Below are positions 11,101 to 22,096 of a stretch of DNA of 64,000 bases, piece after piece. The notes beneath the pieces were generated by a model. That model was not told the origin of the DNA. It worked only from the letters and a program-made list of their open reading frames with translations, and did no database searches. The stretch covers positions 62,001 through 126,000 of the forward strand of contig JABYQQ010000020.1 in assembly GCA_022605405.1 (NCBI GenBank). Reading direction: 5' to 3'. The position numbers and the translations under genes were made by a program. This DNA comes from Earliella scabrosa (taxonomy: Eukaryota > Basidiomycota > Agaricomycetes > Polyporales > Polyporaceae). Numbering within the stretch: position 1 is the first letter of the stretch; the number at the start of each line of letters is the position of its first letter.

Positions 11101-13086
11101 TCAGAGAGGGCCATACAGAGGGAACACATCAGACAACGACTTCAGCGCGACGAGCAGCTCAGCATCGTCCGCGTCCAACGTATTCCCCTCGGACTCCACT
11201 TTGCCAATGAGTGGCAGCTCATCCACCCCGCACGTTGTACCCTCCTCGGGCAAGACCCCGTCCTCGAAGTACCTCCGCACGTGCTTCGCCGTGCACACCG
11301 ACGGTGACGACAACGAACAGTGCCCGACCGAGTCCTGTACGAGCAAGCCCGCGCCCGCGAACCGCTCCTGCACCACGCGCGCATCCGGGAGCGGCGTGAC
11401 GGGGTCATACCGAGTAGAGAGGACGAGGAGCGGATGCGACGTGTTCCTCGCCTCGAGCGGGCCCGTCCACCGCCAGTTTGCGCGGATCGTCCACTCCGCG
11501 CACTGCAACCAGTAGTTCCCCCATAGGGGCGCCATGAGCTGCGACGCGCTCTCGAGCGTCTTGTAGTACGCCTTGTACGACTCCAGGTCCCATGCGAGTG
11601 GGTCCCCGTCCCCACACGCGATCGCGAACGTCGCCTCGGTGTCCATATGGACCGACGTGTCGGGCAGATCCTTGCACTTGCATTCGGGCGTGCTGAGGAT
11701 CGAGGGCGCGAGCGCGGTAAGCGCGGATGTGTTCCCCGTCTCGATTGCGCGGATGGTGTCGACGATAAGGGAGAATGAACGGAGCGGTGCGTACGCCCCC
11801 TGGAAGAAGAGCTGCTGAAGGAGCGCTTTGTGCGTGATCACAATCGGCGGCTCTGCAAGCGGGACAGCGACGGGATCCCTCTTGACGTTGTCAAGGACCT
11901 TGAAGTAGCGCTGCCGGATCTTAGACGGCTCCGATTCGTAGATGGCGCACCTGTCGGGGCCCGCGCGGTGGCAGTAGTCGAAGAGAGACTGGTAGGCCGC
12001 GTCCGCGTCGACGAGGTTGGTGTTCCAAAGCGTCGCCCGGTAATTCTCCGCATCATACACCCCGTCGACGACCACTCGCTTGACCTTGTCCGAATACATG
12101 GCCGCGAAGTACTGTCCGAGGACCGATCCATAGCTCTGCGCACGGTGTTCAGCGTGACTATGGGGGGAGACGAGACACGGCGCACTCACGAAGCCCCAAA
12201 ACTGCACTTGGTCCTGGCCCAGCATCTGCGAGATCTCGAGCATGTCGCGCGCGACGTTGGCTGTGCTCACAAACCGCCCGATGCCCCACTCCCCGCCGAT
12301 CTTGTGCTCGCAGCGCTGCGCGAGAAGCTTCGCGCGCGAATGGAACAGGCCCACCGACGGCTCGCTGGCGTTTAGGAGCGAATGGCCCTCCTGCACGTTC
12401 CAGATCTCGCGGTCGGAATCGGTGTCGAAGCAGCGCGCGGTGGGCGTCGACCAACCGGTTCCACGCGGATCGAAGCCAAGTATGTCGAAGGACGGCCCGA
12501 CGATGCTCGAGAGCTGCTCACCCCGCCTCCCAACGAGATATGTTGCAGCACCTCCGGGGCCGCCCGGGTTGACGAAGATCGTGCCTCGATAATTCTCCTT
12601 GTCCGTCGCAGGAATCATGCGCACGGCGATGGCGGCGGCTGGTCCGTCAGGCGTGTCGTAGTCGAGCGGTACGAGGAGACGGGCGCATTTCTCTTTGGTG
12701 TAGCAGGGCGTCCACTCTAGATGGTTGCTTGGCTCGAGCTGGCATAATGGGATACATAGCATGTTAGCCCGAGTCACAATCTGTCTTATAGGATGAGTAC
12801 CCACAGCGTACCAGTCAAACTCCTCCGAGGACGTGCGTGGATGACGTGGGACCGGAGAAGGCTCCAAATCGTCAAGGAAGTGGTAGTGGAGGCCAAAGAG
12901 GGCAGCCGCGGTGACTACAACGTGGAGGAAGATCCTGGCCCTGTGACTACGCACGCGCTGTCCACCGGATACGAGCTGTACAGGTGCGTATACTGGTTGG
13001 GCCTTGTTCTCGTCCGAGTCAGTGTGACCTGCGTTCATGACTCGAGAGGTCAACCGTGACGATTGCAAGTTGTTCATGATCGCCAA
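11101..13086 (-). CDS. alpha/beta hydrolase with TAP-like C-terminal domain, membrane-anchored
   Basis: Serine hydrolase of the tripeptidyl-aminopeptidase (TAP)-like type. After about 48 residues comes one hydrophobic anchor (IFLHVVVTAAALFGLHYHFL), so the enzyme is probably a type II membrane or secreted protein. Family marks: CARLLVPLDYD, the oxyanion segment FVNPGGPGGA, FDILGFDPRGTGWS, the nucleophile WGF/SYGS (GxSxG) and the C-terminal His in VQDSVGHCSL, with the acid probably the Asp in LVLSTRYDPVTPLPDA. Two introns are multiples of three and contain no stop, so the frame looks uninterrupted. One of 66 nt sits between FDWYA and LEPSNH. One of 54 nt splits the nucleophile motif. Spliced length is about 621 residues. 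Convergent with MYND copy A and divergent from copy B. Confidence 0.85.
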   Translation of the reverse strand: MAIMNNLQSSRLTSRVMNAGHTDSDENKAQPVYAPVQLVSGGQRVRSHRARIFLHVVVTAAALFGLHYHFLDDLEPSPVPRHPRTSSEEFDWYAVGTHPIRQIVTRANMLCIPLCQLEPSNHLEWTPCYTKEKCARLLVPLDYDTPDGPAAAIAVRMIPATDKENYRGTIFVNPGGPGGAATYLVGRRGEQLSSIVGPSFDILGFDPRGTGWSTPTARCFDTDSDREIWNVQEGHSLLNASEPSVGLFHSRAKLLAQRCEHKIGGEWGIGRFVSTANVARDMLEISQMLGQDQVQFWGFVSAPCLVSPHSHAEHRAQSYGSVLGQYFAAMYSDKVKRVVVDGVYDAENYRATLWNTNLVDADAAYQSLFDYCHRAGPDRCAIYESEPSKIRQRYFKVLDNVKRDPVAVPLAEPPIVITHKALLQQLFFQGAYAPLRSFSLIVDTIRAIETGNTSALTALAPSILSTPECKCKDLPDTSVHMDTEATFAIACGDGDPLAWDLESYKAYYKTLESASQLMAPLWGNYWLQCAEWTIRANWRWTGPLEARNTSHPLLVLSTRYDPVTPLPDARVVQERFAGAGLLVQDSVGHCSLSSPSVCTAKHVRRYFEDGVLPEEGTTCGVDELPLIGKVESEGNTLDADDAELLVALKSLSDVFPLYGPL

Positions 13087-13776
13087 TTTACTTATACCTT
13101 TCGTGGCAGTGTTGTGGCGTCCGCAGTAGCCGAGACCCGCCCAATACCCAGAAGGTCCCAGATGTTAGTCGTTCCCTGGTTGCGGGACTTTGATTCGAAA
13201 GAATATGACTGTATGGGCACTCTGGCATCTGCACTTTTCTTGACGAGCCGCAAAGCGTTCTAACTTCTCTCTCCGCGGCGCAGCGCTCACCAACCTAACC
13301 CGTGCTGCGGAACTGCCACGGCGGAAAACAGACAAGGTAAGTCACACATCTACACCCTCACTGGAGTTGCTGCTACTTGCCTTGGAACTTCAGCAGCAGC
13401 AGCCTCCGGGTTGCGCTTCCGGCTGTAAAGTCTAGTGAACTTGAACGAGAGTTCATCGCGGTCTGATCAGCACTCATACTACATGGGCCCCGCGGGCCGC
13501 AATAGTTCATACCTGGGCCGTCGTTGATGTGCGAGCGTCACTTGATGCACGATGCATTCCGTGTCAAAGAAACACAAGTGAAGACTGGCACATAGCCGGA
13601 GGGAACCCAGTGCTAGTACTTAGTGGCCTATGTCTTTCAAGTTGAAAGTGATCGAGGTGATCGAGGTATTTGGGGTGATCGGGGGTCAGGCCTCAGGTCT
13701 CGGCAACCGCCGCTGGGTATGCGCCAGGCGCGCTGAACGGTGCAAGTGCTCCGACCCACTGCGTTTCGTGTCACCG
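13087..13776. other. divergent promoter region, hydrolase and MYND copy B
   Basis: About 690 bases between two divergently transcribed genes, so it should hold both promoters. A short imperfect tandem repeat (unit GTGATCGAG with variants) lies at about 13648-13685. No further gene is seen. Confidence 0.5.
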
Positions 13777-15313
13777 ATGCCTTCCAAACCACCCACGTAC
13801 ACTCTGCATTTTGACCTCTACAAGCCCGAGCCAGAGAGCTTTGCTTACAGCAACATTGACAAGCTAATATACGCGAAACGGTTATGCTACTTCGATTACC
13901 GGGACAGTCAACGCTCGAACATGCAAGCGATCTCTCGTCAATGCACCCACATGCTAGCATCGCTCTCAACCGAAAAGCTTCAAGAACATAAGGATATGGC
14001 GGAACCACGGCTGGAGATTGCATTGCGTTACGTTCAGATCCGGCTACATCATCTCAGCTATCTGAAGTAGTAGCCTGTGCGTTGAACTCATGTCAACTAC
14101 CCTCGCCTTTTGCTGTCGTAGTTATCTGTCTGGCTGTTGTGCACCTGGCGGTGGCATTATAGACCTATCTCTGCGCGTTCTAGCGGAGTTGGTGGACAAA
14201 AATGAACCAGGATACTTTGGGAACCGTGCTTCGAGGCACTGCCTCGCCCGCGCCCACGCAGCGACCGCTATGATATACTTCCAAAAGTCCAACCGTGACC
14301 TTGGAGAGGCTCAAGAACTTGGCAACGTTGAAGACCGTCTGGCAGACACGGAGAAGGACATATACAGACACTTCGTCTCGTATTACCGCGATTGCTGGCA
14401 TAGCCTTAGAGGCGAGCTTCGTATGGCGACGACCGAGGACGACCCCCCAATGCACCAACAGGCCTTCTTCCTTGCGCTCCACCACGCTAACGAAGCTGCG
14501 CGACTCAACCATGTTCCCATCACCGTCATCGAAGTCGGTTCTTCGTTTCGGTCCGACATGCACTCCGAATGGACTCGTCTCATCGTCGACAACCCAACAT
14601 ACAACCCGATCGTGCAAGCTCTGGACGACTACGAGACATTCGACAAGCAGAGGTACGAACACCACAGGGAAAAGGTCGCGAGCAACACGCAAGCGTATGT
14701 GTGTGCGGCGGAGGGTTGTGGTCTGCGGGGGCTCAAGAAGCGGGCTATGAAGGCGTGTTCGGGACCTTGCTCGGTCGATATCAAGCCTCACTACTGCAGC
14801 AAGGAGTGTCAGAGGAAGGTGCGTACGCGAGGGCGGTTCTTCCCGATGTGACTCTGCTCAGCGTCGCGTAACTAGGACTGGCCAAGACACAAGATGTTCT
14901 GTCACTCCCAGACCCTCGCGGACCGAGACAGCAGTCTCGAGTCCAGGCCGTCGAGCGCCTTAATCCCAAGCTCTGCATTGACTCCGACGGCTTTCAGCGG
15001 GAGTGCAAGCAACGAAGTCGTACCCTCAGGCAAGCTCACCTTCACCGACAAAGACCTTGGACACCATCACGGTCGACACGTCGCCGAGGTATCGGTCGGA
15101 GGCATCAATCTACGGATCTCGGGGAACGCTTTATCACCAGAGGCCTTGCGTCAATGTCGGGACTTCATAGTGTCGGAGGCTCTGCGCGACCTTGGCATAC
15201 GTCCGTCAACAGAGTGCGAGAGGGACAATGACGTCAGTGAATTTGGGGCAGAGGACGACGGAAACATAGGTGAGCAGGAGGGGTCTGACCGTCGGCGTGT
15301 CGATGACCATTGA
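13777..15313 (+). CDS. MYND zinc-finger protein, copy B
   Basis: Paralog of copy A with the same three-exon plan: 13777-14066, 14122-14818 and 14876-15313. N-terminal block TYTLHFDLYKPEPESF and LCYFDYRDSQRSNM; middle block FFLALHHANEAARLNHVPI; finger YVCAAEGCGL, KACSGPC, HYCSKECQ and DWPRHKMFC; tail block KDLGHHHGRHVAEVSVGG. The first donor used by the other copies (after the codon start CG in the conserved ALR segment) reads TTACGT here instead of GT. The best remaining donor with the correct phase is GTAGTA at 14067, giving a 55-nt intron and a 13-residue longer exon 1. The coding frame is otherwise intact. Confidence 0.77.
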
Positions 15314-15922
15314 CTGAGGGGAAGATGCACGTGATATAGTGCTGTGTAGCGGATGACATTGCGGATTCACCATTGAATCCTCGACATCTACGTGATCGTT
15401 TCGCGAGTTGGAGAGTCGAGACTTGATATCGAACCAGTCCTCCTCATGCTTCGCCGAATCGACTCATATGCGTGAAGTGCCCACGGTGGCGGGCGCTGCG
15501 AACAAACAAGAGTCCTTCAATTTGTACCTGAACACAACCGCTCGCTCACAGAGAAGCCTTCGTAGGCGGTGGGTAACAAGGACAACTTCGGCAGGGAACG
15601 GTAGGACCATATTTCGGCGCTTGTCCCTAGTTGGCGCCACGTGGCGACCGCCTCTGAAATGTGGTCCGGGCCACCATAAGTAGGTTCAACTGTCTTATGC
15701 TAGTAGGGCAATTGTCTTTCTTAAAGCCACTCGAGCTGTGCACCTGTCCTACTGCTTCTTGCCCTGCGACCTACCTCATTGTCCGATTCCCTGCTTACGA
15801 CTCAGTGCAAAGTACCAGTCGCACTAGTACAGCGGCAAATGGTGAGTAGGTCTTCTGGGAGTACTCAATGTATTGGCACATAAGGACACTATCAACTGAG
15901 CCAGCCACGCCCTCTCATGCAG

Positions 15923-17272
15923 ATGGCGTCAACCCCGACCTTGACCATACAAATCAACATGTACACTCTCGAGCCAGAAGCACTTCGGTTCGAACCAAAC
16001 ATCCGCCTCCTCATCGAGACGAAGCATGCGTGCTACTTCAATTACAAGGCACGGACAACCCCAAACTTGCAAACGTTCTCCCGCCAGTGCACGCATATGC
16101 TCACTGCGCTCCCATCTATGAAGCTGATGGACTATGGTCACCATCTCGCAGAGCCACGACTCGAGCTAGCGTTTCGGTAAGGCCGTCCACTAACAATTCT
16201 TGAATGCTTTCCCGGTGGCTCACATTGACCCCGTGGTTTGGACTTGCTACACCTCAGAGTATTTTCCGGATGCGATGCGCCTGGCCCCGATCTCGACCTC
16301 GCCATCAAGTTTCTTGGACCTCTGGTAGACGAAAAGTGTCCAGTGGGGTACATCGAGAACGTCCCCAACCACACTCGCGCACGCGCCCACTCCGCCGCCG
16401 CCCTCGCCCATTACCGGAAGTTCAGGCGTGGTCTCGAAGAAGACCCCGAAGCTTACGCTATGCGCGACGACATTCCCGACTACGAGTGGAGCTTGTACAC
16501 TGCGATCGACCACGCGAACGAGAGCGTACGGCTCGGACTGCTCAGCCATGCCGCGCTCGAGGTCGGGACGGGATTCCGGACGTACATGCGCTTCGAATGG
16601 GACAATATCATGGACAACATGCCGATGTATGCGCCAATCAGGCAGGCGCTGGCGAAGCACGACACTTCTAGCCTCGCGGAGGAGGAACGTCACAGGGCGA
16701 AAGTGACGAACGACGCGCAGGCATATGTGTGCGCGGCGGAAGGTTGTGGACTGGCGGGCTTGCAGAAGAAGGCGTTGAGAGCGTGCGCTGGAAACTGCGC
16801 TGCGGACGTGAAGCCACACTATTGCAGCAAGGAGTGCCAGAAGAAGGTGAGGCTTTGCGCATACGTACCTCAATACCTTTCCGCTCACTACGAGACACAC
16901 CTACAATCCTAGGATTGGCCTAGACACAAGGCAATCTGTGGCTCGAAGAAGCGCGCCGAATCAGCCGGGGGTCGCCTCGTTCCGTCGGATTCGTCTGCTC
17001 CCCCGAACGGATCAAACCAAGACTCCGCGCTGATAGGATCCTACGTCGCCGGTGAAGGTCGCAAACTCGGCTCTCATCAGCGTGGATTTATAGAAGGCAA
17101 CATCCGACCGCACGGCCCTGGGCATGTCACCGAAGTCTCGGTGGGGGGGAACCATAGTCCGACTGGAGTCGTCTACCTTGACTCCAACTGGGATTCGCGA
17201 GATGCGCGAGACGATTTTGGCGGCTGCGACACAGTATATGGGTGGCGGAGTGGCGGACTCTACCGGAGATAG
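15923..17272 (+). CDS. MYND zinc-finger protein, copy C, 3' end frameshifted
   Basis: Third clustered paralog. Exons 15923-16176, 16258-16846 and 16913 onward. N-terminal block LTIQINMYTLEPEALRF and ACYFNYKARTTPNL; middle block YTAIDHANESVRLGLLSH; finger YVCAAEGCGL, RACAGNC, HYCSKECQ and DWPRHKAIC. In exon 3 the frame runs to TAG at 17270-17272, but it leaves the family consensus at a run of seven G at 17143-17149. After that run the other frame continues the family block (TIVRLESSTLTPTGIREMRE) and ends at 17363 with a long acidic tail of alternating Asp and Glu. One base too many in the G run, real or from sequencing, explains this. If it is an error, the gene ends at 17363. Confidence 0.75.
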
Positions 17273-17363
17273 CGAGGATGATGAAGATGACTCGGACTGG
17301 GATAGCGACGAGGGGAGTGAAGATGACGACGAGGAAGATGACGACGAGGAAGATGACAACTGA

Positions 17364-17780
17364 CCTTAAGAGACTCCAGATACGGACATCAAGGAAAGGG
17401 ACCGGAAGGAGGAACGCAGATGAGGTTCGAACGCTTGGGTGGTTTGTGAGATCCACCTACACTAGAATGATTTATTTTCGGCACCACAGAGCAGGCAGAG
17501 TCTAGTGGTATGATCCGACGCATTGGATATGACTGCGAGGACTGTCCAGCGATGCGTAGAAAGTGCGGAGTAGCAAGAATCAGCGGTAAATACCTGTCAG
17601 AACTCGAGCCTCAGGAAATCCCAAGGTAGAGAGAATTGAGTGCCATTGGTCTGACTACGGGCGTGTGGTTAGTATTATGAGTATACAACACTTCAGCGTC
17701 CGAATCCAAGCAGCAGATCACACTAGATTACGCAGTCCAGATAACGTACGACACCTGCTCCGAGTCGCCCCTCTTCGCCT
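17364..17780. other. intergenic region between convergent genes
   Basis: About 420 bases between the 3' ends of MYND copy C and the acyltransferase. Only 3' untranslated sequence is expected here and nothing else is seen. Confidence 0.55.
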
Positions 17781-20150
17781 CTAGTCTTGGTGCTCGAGCA
17801 CCTCCCTCGCCCGCGCAACATACAGCTCAAAGCGCCGCTCAAAGCCCTCGCAGATCCTGCGCGCGACGCCATCCGAGCCCGGGACAAGGTCCGCGGAGAC
17901 GCCAATGGAGATGCCTCCTGCGTACGACATGATCCCGATGCCGATCGTCCCCGCGCCCGCCTGTGGCGGGATGGCCGTCCACTTTGCGACCTCGACGCCG
18001 CACATCGTGATCGGTTTCTTTGACGGGCCCGGGATGCTGATGGGATGGTCAGCGCCGACACGAAGCATGATAGTGGAAGGGAAGCTGACTTGGTCAGGAT
18101 CGCGGTGACTGTGTGGGTGGGATAGGTGTCGTCAGCGTGATGCACAAAGGTAGTAGCGATGGGGACGCACAGGATTGCAGGATGGCGTCGACGATGGGCT
18201 TAATGACTACTCTTCGCATGAGCTTCACGAGCAGATCATCCTCCAGCTCCTTCGGGAACCACGAGAGCGGGAATGCGACGGGTGCCTGGCCCGTGAGCTG
18301 CATCATGTGGAAGCAGAACTTGGGCCAGCCGCTGTGCTTGAAGAGCGAGAGCTCGTAGCGGCACTTGTGTATGTGCTCGTGGATCTCGCGCACGGAGACG
18401 TCCGCAATGAGCGTCTTGGTAGGTTTCAGGTAGACGTTCGACGCGGTCGAGAGATTTCGCATCGACCAGTCTCCCGGCTGTCGAATGCTGATCGGGCTGC
18501 AGATAGAGATGTGAGTAACGCTCCCGATCGGAGGTAGCAAAACGTACATGAAGAAGCCCATGGGAGCGGGCAAGACGCTGTTCACCACACGCCGGAACTT
18601 ACCCCACGAGGTCGTCGGCTGGGGCTTTGAAGCAACGACCTCTCCAAGGACGTCCGCCATGACGGCGCAGACGACGTCATTGAGCGTGACGTGCCCTACG
18701 TTGCTTCGCACGTTCCGTCGCTTGTCCTTGGGCACGCCAGCGACTGCGTAGCCCGGCCTCGGCCCCGAGAACGCCTGCTGGCAGAGTTTGACGTCCTGCA
18801 GGCTGAACATCTTGGAGCTCGAGAACTCCCGGTACGGCGTCCGTTTGCCCGTCTGGTCAGCACAGACCATCTCTACGCGCCAGAATGTGAAGAGGAAGAC
18901 AGCGACCATGCGGAGCGCCTGATAGGTGCTCCAGAAGAGCGAGACGACGGTCTGGAGGGTAGACATCAGCCAGAAGAGGAGGGCGAGGAGTACATGGATG
19001 AGCGGGGCGAATGGGTGGTTCTTGGAGTATGGATCGAGAGGCTGTAGAGATTTGTGATACTCGGAGGGGAGGAGGAGGCCGCGCTTGGCTCTCCTGAGCT
19101 TGTCGGCCGCACCGCCCATCATCTGTGCCAGGTCATCGTAGTACGACGTCAAGTATAACTGGCTGATCACGAAGCCTGAGCGAGTTCAGTGGGGAGTCCA
19201 TGTAACTGCATACACCGAAAATGTACCTTGCCCATCCGACAGCGTATGGTGACTATATGAGCAAAACATGAGCGACCAGAGTAAACGAAACGATGCCACC
19301 CGGGCCGATGGACAGCCACTCACCCTTTGGCGACCACGGCACATACGCCGTTCTCGTCGTGATAATTCTCAACGAGGAGCGTGTCCCACAGCGGCCTGGA
19401 AAGGTCCCAATCTTCAGCGATGAACTCGCCCACCTGTGACACGTGGCCGCCCCTCCCAGTCGTCTCGCGCGCTCAAAGATCCACGAGCACCCCAGCGACT
19501 CACCAATGCGTCCAATTCGCGCTTGCCGGCCGGCTCGGGCAGCCTGCGGACGTGGATGTGGTTGAGGACGCTGAAGTCCGGGTCGTCGACGAACGTCGGG
19601 CCGCGGAAGAGCTGTCCGACGTTCTCGAGCTTCTGTCGGTACCTCGGGAACTTCTCCGCCTGCCGAGTCAATTGCTAGCCGCAGTCGCGTGTGAGCCCCG
19701 TGCCCACGCACTGCAGAAAGTTTGAGAGTTTGGAAGGGTGAGAGGACTGTACTGACCTCTGCCATCATCTCGACCGTGACATGGTCCCGCATGATGAAGA
19801 CGGACGTGCATGCCTAGGGTGCGAGGGCGGTCAGCGCGGCTACTACTACGTCATGACGCCACCAGGATATTCTCAAAGACTCGGAGACTCACTGGGTTGA
19901 AGTCGGTGATGTCTGCGAGCTGCAGCCAGAAGTTGTCGACGCCGCCGATCATCTGGCGACGGTCTGCGGCCTCCTGCGAGACGAGGCCTGCGACGCGCTC
20001 CGCAGCCTCTCCGAACGAGCCGATGCGCTTGAGCTTCTGCTCGACATCCTCGGGCGCGGGTGGCTGGTTGTCGTCTTCGCCGTAGTAGTAGGACGCTGGA
20101 GTATCTGGAGACACAGGATGACCGTTTACCGCCAGTGTCCGCCGGTGCAT
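17781..20150 (-). CDS. wax ester synthase/DGAT-like O-acyltransferase
   Basis: Acyl-CoA-dependent O-acyltransferase of the WS/DGAT superfamily, which esterifies fatty alcohols, diacylglycerol or related acceptors. Marks in order: GGVDNFWLQLADITDF, the start of the acyltransferase domain; FPRYRQKLENVGQLF; LSRPLWDTLLVENYHDENG; the catalytic HHxxxDG motif as HHTLSDGQG; a hydrophobic span (IHVLLALLFWLMSTLQTVV and onward); VGHVTLNDVVCAVMADVL; and a C-terminal DUF1298-like segment with GTIGIGIMSYAGGISIGV. At least eight exons. The catalytic motif lies almost entirely on a 26-nt microexon at 19227-19252, between introns ending CATATAG and starting GTACAT. I chose the start at 20150 (MHRRTLAV); the open frame reaches 20276, so a longer N-terminus is possible. 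Confidence 0.8.
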
Positions 20151-20398
20151 GGCGTCGAAGTCTCGAAAATGGCTTCGAGGAAAAGTGAGAAGACGAAGTT
20201 GTGTAGCGCTCGGCCCGATGGCAGCCTGCACGTTTGCTGTGTCATAGCCGCTCGAGTGGCCTGCAGTCGAGCGCATGTGATTTAGATCGCGTTAGCCTTG
20301 CCGAAATATCAGACACATCTCGTAGGTGTAACAGTACAACAGAACTCGTAACAAGACGTACAAAGAGATACAAAAAAGCTCATGACAAAGTAGTTCAA

Positions 20399-20475
20399 GG
20401 CGCCACCAGGGCTCGAACCTGGGTTTTGGGAACACCCTTCAGAATCCCAAGTGATAACCACTACACTATAGCGCC
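20399..20475 (-). tRNA. tRNA-Gln(CUG) with a 6-nt intron
   Basis: Read on the minus strand, the acceptor arm GGCGCTA pairs with TGGCGCC. The D arm is GTGTAGTGGTTATCAC. The anticodon stem TGGGA/TCCCA encloses TTCTGA plus extra bases. The T arm is CCAGG TTCGAGC CCTGG. The anticodon is CTG. The anticodon loop is 13 nt instead of 7, which fits a 6-nt intron next to position 37. A run of six T about 20 bases downstream on the minus strand (20372-20377) fits RNA polymerase III termination. Confidence 0.92.
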
Positions 20476-20516
20476 GCACATGTGACGCACCGCGTTCCAC
20501 CATACCGGACAACCCC

Positions 20517-21084
20517 TCACCATCCTCCCCGACATAAGTCAGTGGTCGAAGGTGCACACTGCACCATGACGAATCGAGCGGAGGACTGCGAGTCGCGAAC
20601 CGAAGGACCGCGAAGGGTACCGGTGAGGCGCTTCCAAGCCTCCACCAGGCCGCGACGGAACCGGTGCGTGAGTGTTCGACCGGTGCGATCGACAGGGCAA
20701 CGAGCTCTGAGGCGTCGTCTAAGTCCAGGTGCGAGAACCATCAGCGTTGGGAGGGAGCAGGAAGTTTGGCTGTACTCACGCAGATGAGTCGTAGAAGGGG
20801 TCGCTGTGAGAGTGCGAAACGGTGCGGCTCCGTGAACGGACCCCGAAGTCGTCGTAAGACCCCGCGCGAGAAGGAGCGGGGTAGGTGGAGACCGAAGCGG
20901 GCGCGGAGTAGGTCGAAGAGAAGGATAGGGCGGTCGGGGAGACGTGGGGCCTCGGGACGTAGTGTTGGGTGTGGTAGTTCATGTACCGCGGCTTTGGCGG
21001 TACAGGCGGCGGGGGCCCGTACTGGGTGTGTCGGTGGTGGGTGTAGCGAGTGCGCGGGATCTGGCTGGTGCGACGAGACGACAT
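20517..21084 (-). CDS. small basic Pro/Tyr/Ser-rich protein of unknown function
   Basis: Two exons. Exon 1 (to about 20780) encodes a polar segment starting MSSRRTSQIPRTRYTHHRH, with a PPPPVPPKPRY stretch that looks like an SH3-binding motif and a Ser-rich region ending DPFYDSSA. A GTGAGT donor and CTTAG acceptor join it in phase to an exon reading RRLRARCPVDRTGRTLTHRF and LVEAWKRLTGTLRGPS, a basic possibly helical segment, ending at 20517. About 170 residues, no signal peptide or membrane span. I recognise no family. The clean splice phase and natural composition support a real gene; disorder is likely. Confidence 0.55.
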
Positions 21085-21443
21085 CGCTGAAGTGTAGGCA
21101 GACGACCAGCCGTCGCATGCGCTTATATATCGAGAGGTGGACCACTTGCATCATGGCAGACAAAGCTTAGCGTGCCACTCCGAGAATGCACAGGGCCAAC
21201 CGTGGCTGGACCATCTGAGAGCAGTGCGACATAGCATGGGGGACGTCGATGGGCGACGACGAGGCCGGATGTGCACCAGATTGCCGGGGGCGGGCGTTGG
21301 ACGTTCGAGAGCGAAGAGTCCAGATGTGAAGGGAACTGCGAGCGATTGCGGGTGGCTGAGACTTCGACACCGGCACTAGATGATGGAGCGCAAGTCCCGG
21401 GCGACGAGGACAACAAAGCAGAAGAGGAGAGCTAGCGGGAGCC

Positions 21444-21626
21444 ATGCGTGGGTCGGGGTGGCTCGTCGTCGCCTTCTTTGTGCCATTATCCATAGGGCTC
21501 GCGGTGACAAGTGGCTCAGTTGTCGGCGTCCGGTGGATGGCACAAAGCAAGGACGACTACAAGGAGAGATCCGAGCTCACCGATGCTGTTGGCGCCGCTC
21601 AACGCTACAACGGCATCTCGCCCTGA
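21444..21626 (+). CDS. possible 60-residue membrane microprotein
   Basis: Short frame starting MRGSGWLVVAFFVPLSIGLA, with a hydrophobic helix of about 22 residues followed by a charged tail (SKDDYKERSELTDA). The pattern of one helix plus a soluble tail is that of many small mitochondrial or ER membrane proteins. There is no family match I can name, and an overlapping minus-strand frame (21167-21550) makes it uncertain. It lies about 470 bases upstream of the importin gene on the same strand, so it could also be an upstream transcript. Confidence 0.22.
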   Translation: MRGSGWLVVAFFVPLSIGLAVTSGSVVGVRWMAQSKDDYKERSELTDAVGAAQRYNGISP

Positions 21627-22096
21627 CCTCTTCTGGCTCCCCTGCTGGCTCCCCTGATGTTGTGGTCCTCACTGACCTTGTTGCGCGACGTCAAGACGAC
21701 AGACACGTCATACAAGGCTAGCCATAGTCGGAGAGCGGTGTTCGATTAGTCTGTGCTCGTCAGATTCCCGCAGAGACTTGAGTTGGATTGAGGAGCTGCT
21801 GCCAGTGAGACGGACGCGCGAGGCATTTCGAACAGCAGCTGCAGCAGGACTGTACGGTGTGTAATGCAAGCGCAAAGTTGAGTTCAATCGCGAGGAGTGT
21901 TACTGTATGCAGAGGACCTCCAGGGACGCAGATAAGATAATCGCGTGGACGAGATTAGCGAGATACGGACCCGAGAGATCAAACTCAGCCAAAATTTTGG
22001 ACAAATCGGACGGCGGCCAAGCGAGCAGCCCAAAACCCATCTCTGCCTCGTCCCCCTTCCTCTCCGTCCCTCCCTCCTTCCTTTCTCTCCGCAGAC

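Noticed and set aside
13648..13685. GTGATCGAG repeats considered as a regulatory array
   Set aside because: Only three imperfect copies, within the untranslated leader upstream of the MYND copy B start; too weak to call.
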